DNA of 63,767 nucleotides from Oscillospiraceae bacterium (GCA_015066095.1 SVPC01000009.1:1-63767); one strand, 5' to 3'. Counted from the first letter of the stretch, positions 7,658-16,887 are shown. Notes: generated from the sequence alone by a model not told the origin. Made by a program: numbers and translations.

Positions 7658-8251
7658 TTAACAATTTAAAACATCACAAGAAACAATTAAATACTCAAAA
7701 TCATACACATTTTTAATAAACAGGGTAAGAGCAGATTTTTCGCGGCTTAAGGTGGTTTGGTTTGCGCGGCGTTCATATTTCAGATTTGTCACTGCATAGG
7801 TATACCTATTACCTTCTACATCGGTAACTATTACAGTATCACCAACGGAGATTTCACGGTAAAAATCGTATTGTCCCTTTTGGGAGGTTGCTCCAATTTG
7901 CATGGTGCCATTGTAAATACTACCATTAAATCTACAAGGATATTTTGTAAGATTTCCCCAATTGGCACCAACAGGAAGTGCCGACTCAAATCGTGGCATT
8001 TCCAATATGCCAACAAAATCTGTTTTATCAATAGAAAGAATTGGCATCCTATTATCTGTTCGTTCTTCCGGAACTGCGCCTTGCGGTTCATCGATTAGAT
8101 TGCGGAGAGTCTCAACATAAGTTTCTGATTTTTGCGCAGAAGAATAAATATTCCATTGCCAAGAAATCAGAAGTAATACACCAATCAAAAGCAAACAAAT
8201 ACCTGATAAAACGCAAAATTTCTGAATGACTGGTTTATTTATTTTATTCAT
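7658..8251 (-). CDS. Sortase-fold protein lacking the catalytic triad
   Basis: This 197-residue protein has one N-terminal membrane segment (residues 13-32), then a domain that aligns with sortases: VGILEMPRF, then GSIYNGTMQIG, then ISVGDTVIVTD. Compared with the active class C sortase two genes upstream, all three catalytic positions are changed. The histidine is T122 (IGATS), the cysteine K180 (LTLFIK) and the arginine Y187 (FEYLIV). It is the last gene of the pilus operon and overlaps the minor pilin by 8 bases. An assembly chaperone, anchor or pilin-binding role is an inference; transpeptidase activity is unlikely. Confidence 0.75.
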   Translation of the reverse strand: MNKINKPVIQKFCVLSGICLLLIGVLLLISWQWNIYSSAQKSETYVETLRNLIDEPQGAVPEERTDNRMPILSIDKTDFVGILEMPRFESALPVGANWGNLTKYPCRFNGSIYNGTMQIGATSQKGQYDFYREISVGDTVIVTDVEGNRYTYAVTNLKYERRANQTTLSREKSALTLFIKNVYDFEYLIVSCDVLNC

Positions 8252-9203
8252 ATGTATTTCTCTTTCCTATGATACCTAAAACAATCAACACACTTCCTGA
8301 GACAATTATAAGTATCACATACAACATAATGTTAGAAGTATCACCGGTTTGCGGAGCATCAAATGGTCCATCAGGACTATCCGGCGTATATGTATTAGTC
8401 AAAATGAATGATTTGCCACGTTTTTTGAGCGTCATAGTATATTCGGATGGAGTATTTCGCTCTATTACAGTCCATTTGGCACCATCATCTTTTGCGGTCC
8501 AACTATATAACCAATTGTTATCCTGTGAGAGAACTACCTTTTTATGGCTTTTTCCGTCTCGAAATATCTCTACCTCAACATTTTTTGGACGACTGTCTTT
8601 TCCTTCGTCACCTTTCCAAAGTTTAAGAACTTTTAGCTCTATCTCTTTATCACTTGGCGGTATCATCTCTGACTTAGAAGCAACTGTAACCCGATACTGT
8701 GGGCGGCCATCAGCACTGAGTCCAGGCAAAGCAACCAATGCAGAATCAAAATGACACATTAATTCTCCTTTGGTTATAGCGCCAACAACCGCAAGATATA
8801 AACCAGGATTTAAGTTTTCAAAACAAGCTATTCCCGTAGAATCTGTTTTTTCAATAGCGTCGGCGTTTATGTTATTTGCAATAATATTTGCCTCAAGTGT
8901 GGATTGTATCACATTCCATTCACTATTGGTATTTATACCATTCAAAACTAGCTCTGACGATTCAAAATGGGAAGTTAATGTGTACTGAAAAGCAGAGGAT
9001 ACATCGGCTATTTTATACAACTTCACAGATATATTCTCAAACGCTGTTCCATCACAAATATAAGAAAGCGTTAGTGCGCATTCCTCATTCACGTTGATTG
9101 GTTCAGATGCATCGGTAGTTGAAGCAGCTATTACAGTGCAAGAAGGTAGCCAAAAACAAAAACATATTAAAGCTATAATTATTGCCAATCTTCTTTTAGC
9201 CAT
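8244..9203 (-). CDS. Minor pilin with Cna_B domain and APQTG sorting signal
   Basis: This 319-residue surface protein has a signal peptide (residues 1-26), an N-terminal SpaA-like region (about 40-175), and a Cna_B-type domain (about 188-272). The C-terminus has an LPXTG-type signal, APQTG, at about 283-287, followed by a membrane segment and a KRNTYE tail. Replacing L with A in the motif is unusual but tolerated in some pilins. The start is preceded by AGGAGG and overlaps the sortase gene end by 25 bases. It probably forms the pilus base or is decorated along the shaft. Confidence 0.8.
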   Translation of the reverse strand: MAKRRLAIIIALICFCFWLPSCTVIAASTTDASEPINVNEECALTLSYICDGTAFENISVKLYKIADVSSAFQYTLTSHFESSELVLNGINTNSEWNVIQSTLEANIIANNINADAIEKTDSTGIACFENLNPGLYLAVVGAITKGELMCHFDSALVALPGLSADGRPQYRVTVASKSEMIPPSDKEIELKVLKLWKGDEGKDSRPKNVEVEIFRDGKSHKKVVLSQDNNWLYSWTAKDDGAKWTVIERNTPSEYTMTLKKRGKSFILTNTYTPDSPDGPFDAPQTGDTSNIMLYVILIIVSGSVLIVLGIIGKRNTYE

Positions 9204-10042
9204 TCATCTTCCTCCTTTGAGATTAAGGGTTTGCTTCCCTTATCTCGATATTTTATCATCAAAACAATCAATAGAATAAGCAGAATCGGTGCTGCTACAG
9301 CAGGGGTTGCCACAAGAGAATCTATTCGATAAGCATTAGAAGTAACATGCAGCACGGGTGCCGCAGATTCAATACGCTTTCCCCTAACTAACAATCTGTG
9401 AGAATTAATGCCGTAGGGAGTACAAGTAAGTAAGGTGCATAAATCTTCTCCTTGGGCAATTTGAATATCGCTCGTTTCATTTGGAAGAACAACTTTAATT
9501 TGGTCTACCTGATAAGTAACTGTTCGGTCAATTACTGTAATAGTAAATGTGTCGCCAACTTCCATTTTATCCAGTTCGGTAAATAACTTAGCGTGTGGTA
9601 ATCCGCGGTGTGCCGATAGAACACAATGTGTATTTTCTCCTCCTATAGGTAAAGAGGTTCCCTCTATATGGCCGCAGGCCTTGTTTAAAACCTCAGCAGA
9701 AATTCCGTGGTATAACGGCAATTCTACACCAAGTTTTGGAATGGATACATAGCCCATAATACCTGTTTGGCTTACATTAAGGATATCGTTATATCCCTTA
9801 AGGTTATGATAATCATTTAATGGGAAATTTAGTTTATTAAGCTCTGCATTATAATTTTCTGCTTCTTGAAAAAAAACATCATAATCTTCAGGCTTTAAAG
9901 AATCTAAAATTTCTCGATAATTTTCAACAGCTTTAGTTTGCGTTTTAGAATTCCAATACTGGCTAACAGATGGATAAAGCAATCCACAGACGCCTACGAA
10001 TAGCATCACAACCAATAGAATTCCTATTTTGTTTTTCTTCAT
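9179..10042 (-). CDS. Class C (pilus) sortase
   Basis: This 287-residue membrane enzyme cross-links pilin subunits through LPXTG signals. It has an N-terminal membrane segment (6-24) and a C-terminal one (about 245-263), both typical of class C. The catalytic residues are H145 (SAHRG), C207 (LLTCTPYG) and R216 (HRLLVRG). An N-terminal stretch around 75-100 may hold the lid. It follows the backbone pilin after a 130-base gap with two strong hairpins, consistent with lower expression than the pilin. Confidence 0.93.
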   Translation of the reverse strand: MKKNKIGILLVVMLFVGVCGLLYPSVSQYWNSKTQTKAVENYREILDSLKPEDYDVFFQEAENYNAELNKLNFPLNDYHNLKGYNDILNVSQTGIMGYVSIPKLGVELPLYHGISAEVLNKACGHIEGTSLPIGGENTHCVLSAHRGLPHAKLFTELDKMEVGDTFTITVIDRTVTYQVDQIKVVLPNETSDIQIAQGEDLCTLLTCTPYGINSHRLLVRGKRIESAAPVLHVTSNAYRIDSLVATPAVAAPILLILLIVLMIKYRDKGSKPLISKEEDEWLKEDWQ

Positions 10043-10073
10043 AAGTATCTGTCCACCGCCTTATTTATAGATT

Positions 10074-10102
10074 GCGGTGGATGACGGATAAACATCCACC
10101 GC
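10074..10102 (-). promoter_or_regulatory. Intercistronic hairpin 2 (pilin-sortase gap)
   Basis: A 10-base perfect stem (GCGGTGGATG with CATCCACCGC) around a 9-base loop. There is no T run, so it looks like an RNA-stability or processing structure. Confidence 0.6.
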
Positions 10103-10116
10103 CAATCTTAAACCTG

Positions 10117-10146
10117 GTCTAAACTGTGCTTGAGCACAGTTTAGAC
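10117..10146 (-). promoter_or_regulatory. Intercistronic hairpin 1 (pilin-sortase gap)
   Basis: A perfect 13-base stem (GTCTAAACTGTGC with GCACAGTTTAGAC) around 4 bases, 25 bases after the backbone pilin stop. The lack of a T run suggests it protects the pilin message 3' end or partly stops transcription. Confidence 0.65.
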
Positions 10147-10171
10147 ATAATTAGTTTAAGTAAGTTAATTT

Positions 10172-11659
10172 TTAGTCTTCAAAAACAGACATTTTCTTGC
10201 GAGTAATCATAAATACACCAGCCAAGATTACGAGCATTGCACCACCGATAATTAACCACATGGTACCCATACCGCCGGTTTCAGGAAGAACTGTACCGGT
10301 AAGGTTTACAACTACATCGCTGATTTTACCAGCGTCTGCATCTGTTGTCATACCATCAACAGTCAAAGTATCAATGCCATCAATGTCATATGTTGCAGCA
10401 ATTGTGAATTCTAGGTCTGCCATTTTGTTATATCCTTCAGGAGCTTCATCTTCTTCAAGAATATAGTCGCCATCATCAAGACCAAGCCATTCGAAGGTGG
10501 TTTGGTCACTTGCGGTATATGAACCTATAAGGGTTTTAACGCCATCAACCATTTTGTAAAGAGAGAATGCTGCGCCCGGAAGAAGTGCTCCATTTTCAGT
10601 AAGAGCTCTCTTTTCGATTACTAACTTATAGGTATATACTACAACGTTATCAGAAGTAGTACCAGTAGAATTAGTATCATAAGGATTGTTAGAGAATACT
10701 AATTTAACGGTATTGGGGTTGCCATCTTCGCCAATGGTAGCGCCATTTGCAAGTTCTGCCTTATATGTAACCTCAAAAACAGAATCAGCAGTAACAGCAA
10801 CGCCGTCAAGTGTTTTAATGTCTTCTAAAACAACCTTGAAATCGGGGTCTGTGCCTGTTGTAACGGAGTAATGTGTGTTTAGTGTAAGTGTTTTTGCATC
10901 TGCTTCAACTTTTTGATTGTTAGGATAAACCTTAACTACGATTGACTCTTCTTTAAGGTTATATCCTTCAAAGTTATCTTGGAATTCAAGCTTATAAGAA
11001 TTGTAAGAAGCAAGGTGGTCGTGTACGGTTGCGGTTAGTTTGAACTCAACATCTTCGCCGATACGAGCATCAGCAGCCTTGCCCCAAAGTTTTGTTGTTG
11101 CATCTTTAACTTCCTTTGTAATAGAGGGAAGACCTTCTTTGGGATTAACTGTAATTTCGCCTTTGCCTTTGGTGTCAACCATAACAACAGAGTTTGCCTC
11201 TTTACCTTCTTTATTAAGGTCGGTTACGTCGGCAAACAGCCAATAACCCTGGTCGAGTTCGGTAGGAGTGTTGCCAGCAATTTGTTTAGGAGTGAAGGTT
11301 CCTTCAGGTTTGCTCTTAATTGCACGATAGATATCGTCAGCAATTTTCTGCATTTCTGCTGTATTGCTTTGAACTTCGGTGCCAAGATATTTAATAATAT
11401 CAGCTTTGGTGTCTTTTCCGGTAACATCTTTTAGAATATCGAAATATTCATCGTTTACGCTGTATGCGTAGTTGTAGCAAGTGTCTTCATGATTATGGTT
11501 TTCAGCACACTTTAAGCTAGTGGTTACGGTCATCAGTTGATAACCTAAATATTCGCGACCAACGGTTCCGATAGTCACGTCAGTGTCAGCCGCAAGTGCA
11601 GGGATGGTAATGGCAAAAATCATTACCAATGCCAGGAAAATAGATGCTAGTTTTTTCAT
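10172..11659 (-). CDS. Major (backbone) pilin, LPETG-anchored
   Basis: This 495-residue protein has a signal peptide (1-23) and several Ig-like/Cna_B-type domains that form isopeptide bonds in this family. The C-terminus carries LPETG (about 458-462), a membrane segment and a basic tail. A pilin-motif-like VKVYPN occurs about the middle, with N where the usual lysine of YPK stands. Nearby lysines may serve instead. Near the N-terminus is a CAENHNHEDTC cysteine-histidine motif that echoes two copies in the tip protein. It starts in an ATGA overlap with the tip gene. Confidence 0.88.
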   Translation of the reverse strand: MKKLASIFLALVMIFAITIPALAADTDVTIGTVGREYLGYQLMTVTTSLKCAENHNHEDTCYNYAYSVNDEYFDILKDVTGKDTKADIIKYLGTEVQSNTAEMQKIADDIYRAIKSKPEGTFTPKQIAGNTPTELDQGYWLFADVTDLNKEGKEANSVVMVDTKGKGEITVNPKEGLPSITKEVKDATTKLWGKAADARIGEDVEFKLTATVHDHLASYNSYKLEFQDNFEGYNLKEESIVVKVYPNNQKVEADAKTLTLNTHYSVTTGTDPDFKVVLEDIKTLDGVAVTADSVFEVTYKAELANGATIGEDGNPNTVKLVFSNNPYDTNSTGTTSDNVVVYTYKLVIEKRALTENGALLPGAAFSLYKMVDGVKTLIGSYTASDQTTFEWLGLDDGDYILEEDEAPEGYNKMADLEFTIAATYDIDGIDTLTVDGMTTDADAGKISDVVVNLTGTVLPETGGMGTMWLIIGGAMLVILAGVFMITRKKMSVFED

Positions 11660-14600
11660 AATTTTTTCCTTCCTTTTTTTATATTTTTCTTTCTCCTTTT
11701 TGTGCTTGCAGAGTAAGGAAAGTTATCCGTTGCCTTTCCTTCTCGCTTACGCTTTCGGATAAATATATATACAAACGGTGCAATAATAAATAATGCACTC
11801 GAAAGTAATATTGGATAAACACCAACTGAACCTGTTGCCGGTAGGTTGTAGGATAAAAGTTCGTTAGTTAAGTCAATATGTCCTACGCTATTAAATGGAA
11901 TGCGAACTAAATCTTTTCCAGCAACTAAATCTTGATATAAATTGCAATTTTCACCTGAGCTTGAACAGAAGCAGAACCAATGTTTGGCATCATCTAATTT
12001 ATAGCCAGAAGGTGCTTCAATTTCTTGAACGTAATATAGTTCGTGCTCTCTAAGAATAATACCTTCTTCAACGTTGGTTTCAAAAAGAATTTTTCCTTCT
12101 GAGTCGGTATAGGTTTCAATAATTAAACCCCCGTGCTCGTTAAATACACCAAATTTTGCACCAGGTAAGTTTTTACGGTCAGTAGCCGTAATTTTGTGCA
12201 ATATTACCGCATAGTAGCTCGATGCAATATTGATATCGGGATAAACTCGTTCTGTACTTATATCGGTTACTTTCTTGTTCCATAAGGTAACCGTTGCCGA
12301 GTTGTTATAGGTAACGCTGTCCTTAGTACCTGGCGGAATTATCAAGGTTGTATCGTAATCTAAGAAGTAGGTGACAGGTTGTGGGTGCAGTATCTCAATT
12401 TCAAGAACATGTACCTTTTGTCCATTAACAACCTTTTCTCCCGTACCATCATAAGTATAGGTGTAATCAACGTTTTCTTGTAAATAAACCTCATTACCTG
12501 CGGCATCTACCGATTTAACAACCAAAGTACCTCTGATAAAAGCTAAGGTTTCGGTCATTTCATCATGAATTAACAGTGGTGTGCCATCGGTTAAGTTAAG
12601 TTTTGATTCATTTACCGTAATTGTATATTTAGCAATTAAATCTTTAAACTCGGTACCTTTTTTCTCAACAACACTCGGTATAGGAATATCTGTATTGATA
12701 TATTCACCATTATAACCAGATTTGCCTAATCCAACTCTATTTCGCATATAGTAACCTAAACCACTATATTGTGCTATTTCGTCAGTAATGTCCGTTTTGT
12801 ATGTAATAGTAAAGGTTGTATCTTCTGTTTCTAACCAGCAACGACAATAATCCGTTAATATCTCCCGTCCATCTTTCCAATACACTTCTTTCCAGCAAGG
12901 ATTTCCACAAGGGTTTTTGTCACAATTACATCTAGATAAAAATAATATTTGCCTAACATTTTGTATTTGATTAGTCCCTTGATCTTCCGGCCAGGTATAA
13001 AGTTGATATGCGTACGGATCATCTTCAGTGGCATCGGTGATAAATGGAACATTTATGGTTTGTCCGTAAAAGTTTGCTGTAACAGAAGCAACGTCTAAAT
13101 CATTATAAATATATTCTACTCTACTACCATTAGAGTCAATTAGATTCATTGAATCAAGTACGTACCACTCATAATCTATATTTTCCTTTTTGCCAGGAAT
13201 AGTTGCTTTTATCTCCCAAATAATATTTGCACCATTAGCATCGGTTACAATGGTGCCATTTTTAAATATCGCCGCATTTATTTCTGTTTGTGTAAAGCCA
13301 CCCCAACCTTCTTGTTTTTGATTATCTGTTTCTATGCTATTGGTGTATGAAAGTTCACCTGCCACGTCGGTATGGGTTGGTGTTGAAGTATACTCAATAT
13401 AGTAACTCCAATATTCATTACCAAGTACCGCCTCATGACCCATGGTACACCAAATCGTTTCAGGCATAGTATAACTCCAACCTTTCTCGGTCCAAGTTAG
13501 GTTCTCGTCTCCTGGGTAAACTGTCCATTGGTGCCAAAAGGTTTCGGTGGTGTCATTTGGGTTAACTACCGAAGCACCAAATCTAATACCTGCATCCATA
13601 TCAGATTGAGTATAGGTGTGTTCGTAACTCCAATCATATTGAATAATGTTGTCTTTAATTGTGCTTCCGGGGATATTAGAATCGGCGTTACCCTCAATTA
13701 AAACCGTCCAATATAATTTTGATTCATCGGTTTTGGTTGCCATAGAAGGATTATTTACATTAGCTTCATTTCCTTGAATGCCCCATTTTTGAACCTCAGT
13801 AACGGCAATTTCTTCTCTAGGTGGTTCAATAGTAACCATAATCTTGCCATCAAAATCAATGGGTTCGTCTTGTTCCGGGAAGGACACGCCGATAGTTGCA
13901 CTAATAGTAACGTCTGTACGGGTATTCATATTATCGTTAAACACTATGCTTAAAAGACCGTTTTTGTTGATACTCCAACTACCAACGTTGGTTTTATCGG
14001 TTAATATGAAGTCTCCCTTAAATTCGTTTTCGTGGCCCTCAATAGTTATTCCCTCAGGTAATTGATATGTATAAGTGCCGGGTGCAAAACCTTTGGAGCT
14101 ATGAGTTGTTAGTGTTATTTTATAAAGTGTGTTAGCGTGCACTATTAAGTTGCCGTTTTCATCTTTTGGTACCGCATGGTTATAAGCATCTAATAGCGTG
14201 AAAGAATAAGAACCACCTTTTGTATTTAAGTAGGTAATTAAGTCGTTAATTTCGTCATTTCCGTTTTTAGTAGTTCTAAGATTATAGGTTCTAATGGTTG
14301 AAGTAACAGTTGTGCCGCTTTCACCATCAAAAACAAATACTGCAGGACCATTTGAAATGTCTAACAGTTCTTCTAATGAAAGTGAGTTGCTTATAGTACC
14401 GAAGCCATCAATTGAAGAATCAGCCAACTGAATTAACTCCCCACACACACTACCATCAACATCACCCCGAATAACGTAGAAAGAACTATTTAATAGGTCT
14501 GAAACTATGCCAACCGTATTGTCTTTAAAGAATATCAAGTCGCCAACAATGGGTTGATATGAATTTGCAGATTTATACTTACCTAAAGTTTTCCATTGAG

Positions 14601-15156
14601 CCGCCATTGCATTAGCACCAGAATTTGAGGGGAATTGGTCATTATCAGCACCTGCATAATGCAAGCAGAACGATACAAATATTGCAGACCAATTACTATA
14701 TGGTGTTCCATACCACTCACCATATCGTGTATATCCATGTCTAACACCAGATTGGTCCACTTGGAAATTCAATTTGCTTTCTGAATAACCAACCTGTGTT
14801 TTGGCAATACCGACTAAGTCCTTACCAAGATTTCCTGTAAAAGGATAATCTTCAAACATTTTCTGCCAATCAAGTTGTGATTCTACATCAGCAGTTTCAT
14901 CAGAATAGCAATCAATGGTATGAATGTGTTCTACTATCTGACATGAGCTTTCACCGTTTTTGCATAATTCATTGTGTGAATGCTCGGTTATACCACAATC
15001 GGCATTTCCTGCCAAAGTAAGACCGGGTTGACGTAAAGACCAGAAGACGTCTAATGAAACTACGAGGGAGAGAACAAGCAGAATGGCAACCATCCGCGTT
15101 CTTCTAACTCGCTTTTTCTTTAATTTCTTTAGGCTTTCGTTCAAGATATCCTGCAT
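11656..15156 (-). CDS. Large pilus tip/ancillary protein with degenerate CHAP-like domain, LPATG
   Basis: This 1166-residue surface protein has an N-terminal signal/anchor (20-42). Two identical-spacing C-x4-H-x-H-x3-C motifs follow (about 54-65 and 72-83), then a CHAP/NlpC-like domain (about 107-260). In the latter the usual catalytic cysteine after W156 is S157, and the histidine before GIV is T214. Long beta-rich repeats and a cysteine-rich patch follow, then a Cna_B-like domain near 990-1075. LPATG lies at about 1105-1109, then a membrane segment. A 33-residue, very basic tail follows the membrane, far longer than normal; its last codons form the ribosome site of the pilin gene. It probably sits at the pilus tip and binds a surface. 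Confidence 0.85.
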   Translation of the reverse strand: MQDILNESLKKLKKKRVRRTRMVAILLVLSLVVSLDVFWSLRQPGLTLAGNADCGITEHSHNELCKNGESSCQIVEHIHTIDCYSDETADVESQLDWQKMFEDYPFTGNLGKDLVGIAKTQVGYSESKLNFQVDQSGVRHGYTRYGEWYGTPYSNWSAIFVSFCLHYAGADNDQFPSNSGANAMAAQWKTLGKYKSANSYQPIVGDLIFFKDNTVGIVSDLLNSSFYVIRGDVDGSVCGELIQLADSSIDGFGTISNSLSLEELLDISNGPAVFVFDGESGTTVTSTIRTYNLRTTKNGNDEINDLITYLNTKGGSYSFTLLDAYNHAVPKDENGNLIVHANTLYKITLTTHSSKGFAPGTYTYQLPEGITIEGHENEFKGDFILTDKTNVGSWSINKNGLLSIVFNDNMNTRTDVTISATIGVSFPEQDEPIDFDGKIMVTIEPPREEIAVTEVQKWGIQGNEANVNNPSMATKTDESKLYWTVLIEGNADSNIPGSTIKDNIIQYDWSYEHTYTQSDMDAGIRFGASVVNPNDTTETFWHQWTVYPGDENLTWTEKGWSYTMPETIWCTMGHEAVLGNEYWSYYIEYTSTPTHTDVAGELSYTNSIETDNQKQEGWGGFTQTEINAAIFKNGTIVTDANGANIIWEIKATIPGKKENIDYEWYVLDSMNLIDSNGSRVEYIYNDLDVASVTANFYGQTINVPFITDATEDDPYAYQLYTWPEDQGTNQIQNVRQILFLSRCNCDKNPCGNPCWKEVYWKDGREILTDYCRCWLETEDTTFTITYKTDITDEIAQYSGLGYYMRNRVGLGKSGYNGEYINTDIPIPSVVEKKGTEFKDLIAKYTITVNESKLNLTDGTPLLIHDEMTETLAFIRGTLVVKSVDAAGNEVYLQENVDYTYTYDGTGEKVVNGQKVHVLEIEILHPQPVTYFLDYDTTLIIPPGTKDSVTYNNSATVTLWNKKVTDISTERVYPDINIASSYYAVILHKITATDRKNLPGAKFGVFNEHGGLIIETYTDSEGKILFETNVEEGIILREHELYYVQEIEAPSGYKLDDAKHWFCFCSSSGENCNLYQDLVAGKDLVRIPFNSVGHIDLTNELLSYNLPATGSVGVYPILLSSALFIIAPFVYIFIRKRKREGKATDNFPYSASTKRRKKNIKKGRKKL

Positions 15157-15194
15157 GTTTCTCCCTCCTTTCTTTTAAGTGGTTTTAAAAGTTC

Positions 15195-15785
15195 TTAGTT
15201 AACGAATCCGAATTCGGAAATTGGCCATACTCTTATGAAAACCTTTCCGATAATATCATCTCTTGAAATTGCTCCAACTACCGAATTTCGACTGTCCACC
15301 GAATTGGAGCGTTTATCACCAAGTACAAAGTAACTGGTTCCCGGTACTTTATAGGGGAATTCCAAGTCACAATCTCCAAGTTCCTTATTGGTAACATAAG
15401 GTTCTTCTAATAATTCACCATTAACATAGACATTACCATCGGCGTCAATAGCCAGCTCTTCATCTGGCAAAGCTATAACTCGTTTAAGTAAAATTTTACC
15501 CTGATAATAGAAACCAACCAAGTCGCCACGTTCAAATGACTTTGTTTTTAAAAGAACAACTATTTCATCATGTTCCAAAGTGGGTGACATACTGTCCCCC
15601 GAAATTTGAAGTATTGGTAAAAACAAAGTGGTAATTAAAACTGCGACGGCGGCTACAACCAAGAGCACAGAAACCGTACCTCGAAGAGCTTGGCGATAGT
15701 ATGTTCCTCTTCGTATGCGTTTGCGCTCACTTTGAATTTCTGTTAGTGAAGGAATAGAAACCTTTTTTGCGTGTTTATTAGCCAT
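15195..15785 (-). CDS. Signal peptidase I of the pilus locus
   Basis: This 196-residue membrane protease cleaves signal peptides. One membrane segment lies at about 33-57. The catalytic serine is in SGDSMSPT and the lysine in LLKRVIALP. The later boxes GDKRSNSVDSR and GKVFIRVWP fit type I signal peptidases. A dedicated signal peptidase in a sortase-pilus cluster (compare SipA) is common and may process or chaperone pilins. It overlaps the upstream coiled-coil gene by 8 bases. Confidence 0.92.
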   Translation of the reverse strand: MANKHAKKVSIPSLTEIQSERKRIRRGTYYRQALRGTVSVLLVVAAVAVLITTLFLPILQISGDSMSPTLEHDEIVVLLKTKSFERGDLVGFYYQGKILLKRVIALPDEELAIDADGNVYVNGELLEEPYVTNKELGDCDLEFPYKVPGTSYFVLGDKRSNSVDSRNSVVGAISRDDIIGKVFIRVWPISEFGFVN

Positions 15786-16224
15786 TTTCTACATCCTCAC
15801 ATGATTCCGGTCTATTTGCTTCAAGTGCAGCGTTTTGTGTTCTGAGTTGTTGCCACTTAGTATACTCATTTTTATAAGCGACTTTTAATATATGAAACTT
15901 TTTTTCACCATCGCTTAGTATTTCTTTGACTTTTTTCTCGGCATCTTCAATCTTTTTTGCACACGCTTTTTCAGTATCTTCTTTCATAAGGGATATTTCG
16001 CGCAAATAAAGATCAGCTGTCATTTGTGCAGTAGAAAATACATTCGTCACCGACATAGCCGCATCAGCAATAGAACCGGCCTCAGAAATACGGATGCGTT
16101 TGTCTTCAAGCTCCTTTTTAAGCGATTCTAGTTCATTTTGCATTTCTTGCTCATTTGTCTTTAATTGATAAATTATATCAACTAATTCTCGGCGACTTAA
16201 ACGCTTTATATCTTTATTTATCAT
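15778..16224 (-). CDS. Coiled-coil protein of the pilus operon, unknown function
   Basis: This 148-residue soluble protein has two predicted coiled-coil stretches (about 20-50 and 80-125) rich in E and K, with a short alanine-rich link (SIADAAMSVTNVFSTAQMTA). It looks superficially like DivIVA-type scaffolds, but I would not assign it there. It overlaps its neighbours by 4 and 8 bases, so it belongs to the pilus operon. A scaffold for locating the export machinery is only a guess. Confidence 0.7.
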   Translation of the reverse strand: MINKDIKRLSRRELVDIIYQLKTNEQEMQNELESLKKELEDKRIRISEAGSIADAAMSVTNVFSTAQMTADLYLREISLMKEDTEKACAKKIEDAEKKVKEILSDGEKKFHILKVAYKNEYTKWQQLRTQNAALEANRPESCEDVENG

Positions 16225-16610
16225 GCGTTTGCCTCCTTGTAATTAAGACTTTTACTTGCTATTGAAATTTTTCCGTGTGGTCTATGTGTCATATCGCCTT
16301 TGGTGCAACGTTCATATTCGACACGCAAAATAGTCTTGAGTGTATGCACAGCCTGCTCATCCAGTGCAGCAAGCATTGTACAAATTTCATAACAGTGTTC
16401 ATTAAACACAGTAAGATCCGCACCATATGCTTGTTTTAGATTAAGTAAATTGCAAATTTTGATTACCGTTTCGTAAGATGTTCCGTTGATACCTTTAGAC
16501 AAAGCGTTAGAAAGCGTGCTATATGGAATGCCGCTCTTTTCAGAAAACTTTAGCACACTTTTATATTGTCTTTTGATTTCAGCCCTAATAAGTTGTGTAA
16601 TATTATCCAA
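16221..16610 (-). CDS. HTH regulator at the head of the pilus operon
   Basis: This 129-residue protein has an N-terminal Cro/CI-like helix-turn-helix (FSEKSGIPYSTLSNALSKG, about residues 22-40) and a helical C-terminal half of unknown fold. Translation seems to start at TTG (16610), with AGGTAGGA 7 bases upstream. As first gene after the promoter it is likely to control the pilus operon, possibly including phase-like or autoregulation. Confidence 0.75.
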   Translation of the reverse strand: MDNITQLIRAEIKRQYKSVLKFSEKSGIPYSTLSNALSKGINGTSYETVIKICNLLNLKQAYGADLTVFNEHCYEICTMLAALDEQAVHTLKTILRVEYERCTKGDMTHRPHGKISIASKSLNYKEANA

Positions 16611-16653
16611 TATAGAATCCTACCTTTCTACATTTTAGACACTTATTCATAAT

Positions 16654-16682
16654 ATTATAACACCATTAAACGACAAATACAA
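16654..16682 (-). promoter_or_regulatory. Promoter of the pilus operon
   Basis: On the minus strand the sequence is TTGTAT, 17 bases, then TATAAT, about 44 bases before the first start codon. Confidence 0.6.
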
Positions 16683-16834
16683 TATATATTAGCGAAATTT
16701 GGTGAATTTTTATCTTATTTTTTATCGAAAATTAATGATAGAGAAAATTCCATCTCACTGCTGCATAGTAATTATGATAAATTAATTCTGCTTTTACAAT
16801 TGCAGTTACTTGATTTTGGATATTATTCATCAAA

Positions 16835-16867
16835 AAATCCCAAAGAAATGTAATTTCTTTGGGATTT
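16835..16867. terminator. Terminator after rubrerythrin (bidirectional)
   Basis: AAATCCCAAAGAAA pairs with TTTCTTTGGGATTT around a 5-base loop. T-rich flanks occur on both strands. It separates the pilus locus from the core genes. Confidence 0.8.
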
Positions 16868-16887
16868 CTCTTTTTATCCGATTTTCA

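Noticed and set aside
8269-8754. 161-aa plus-strand open frame
   Set aside because: It lies opposite the minor pilin gene, lacks a ribosome site and has no recognisable protein pattern; it is an antisense shadow.
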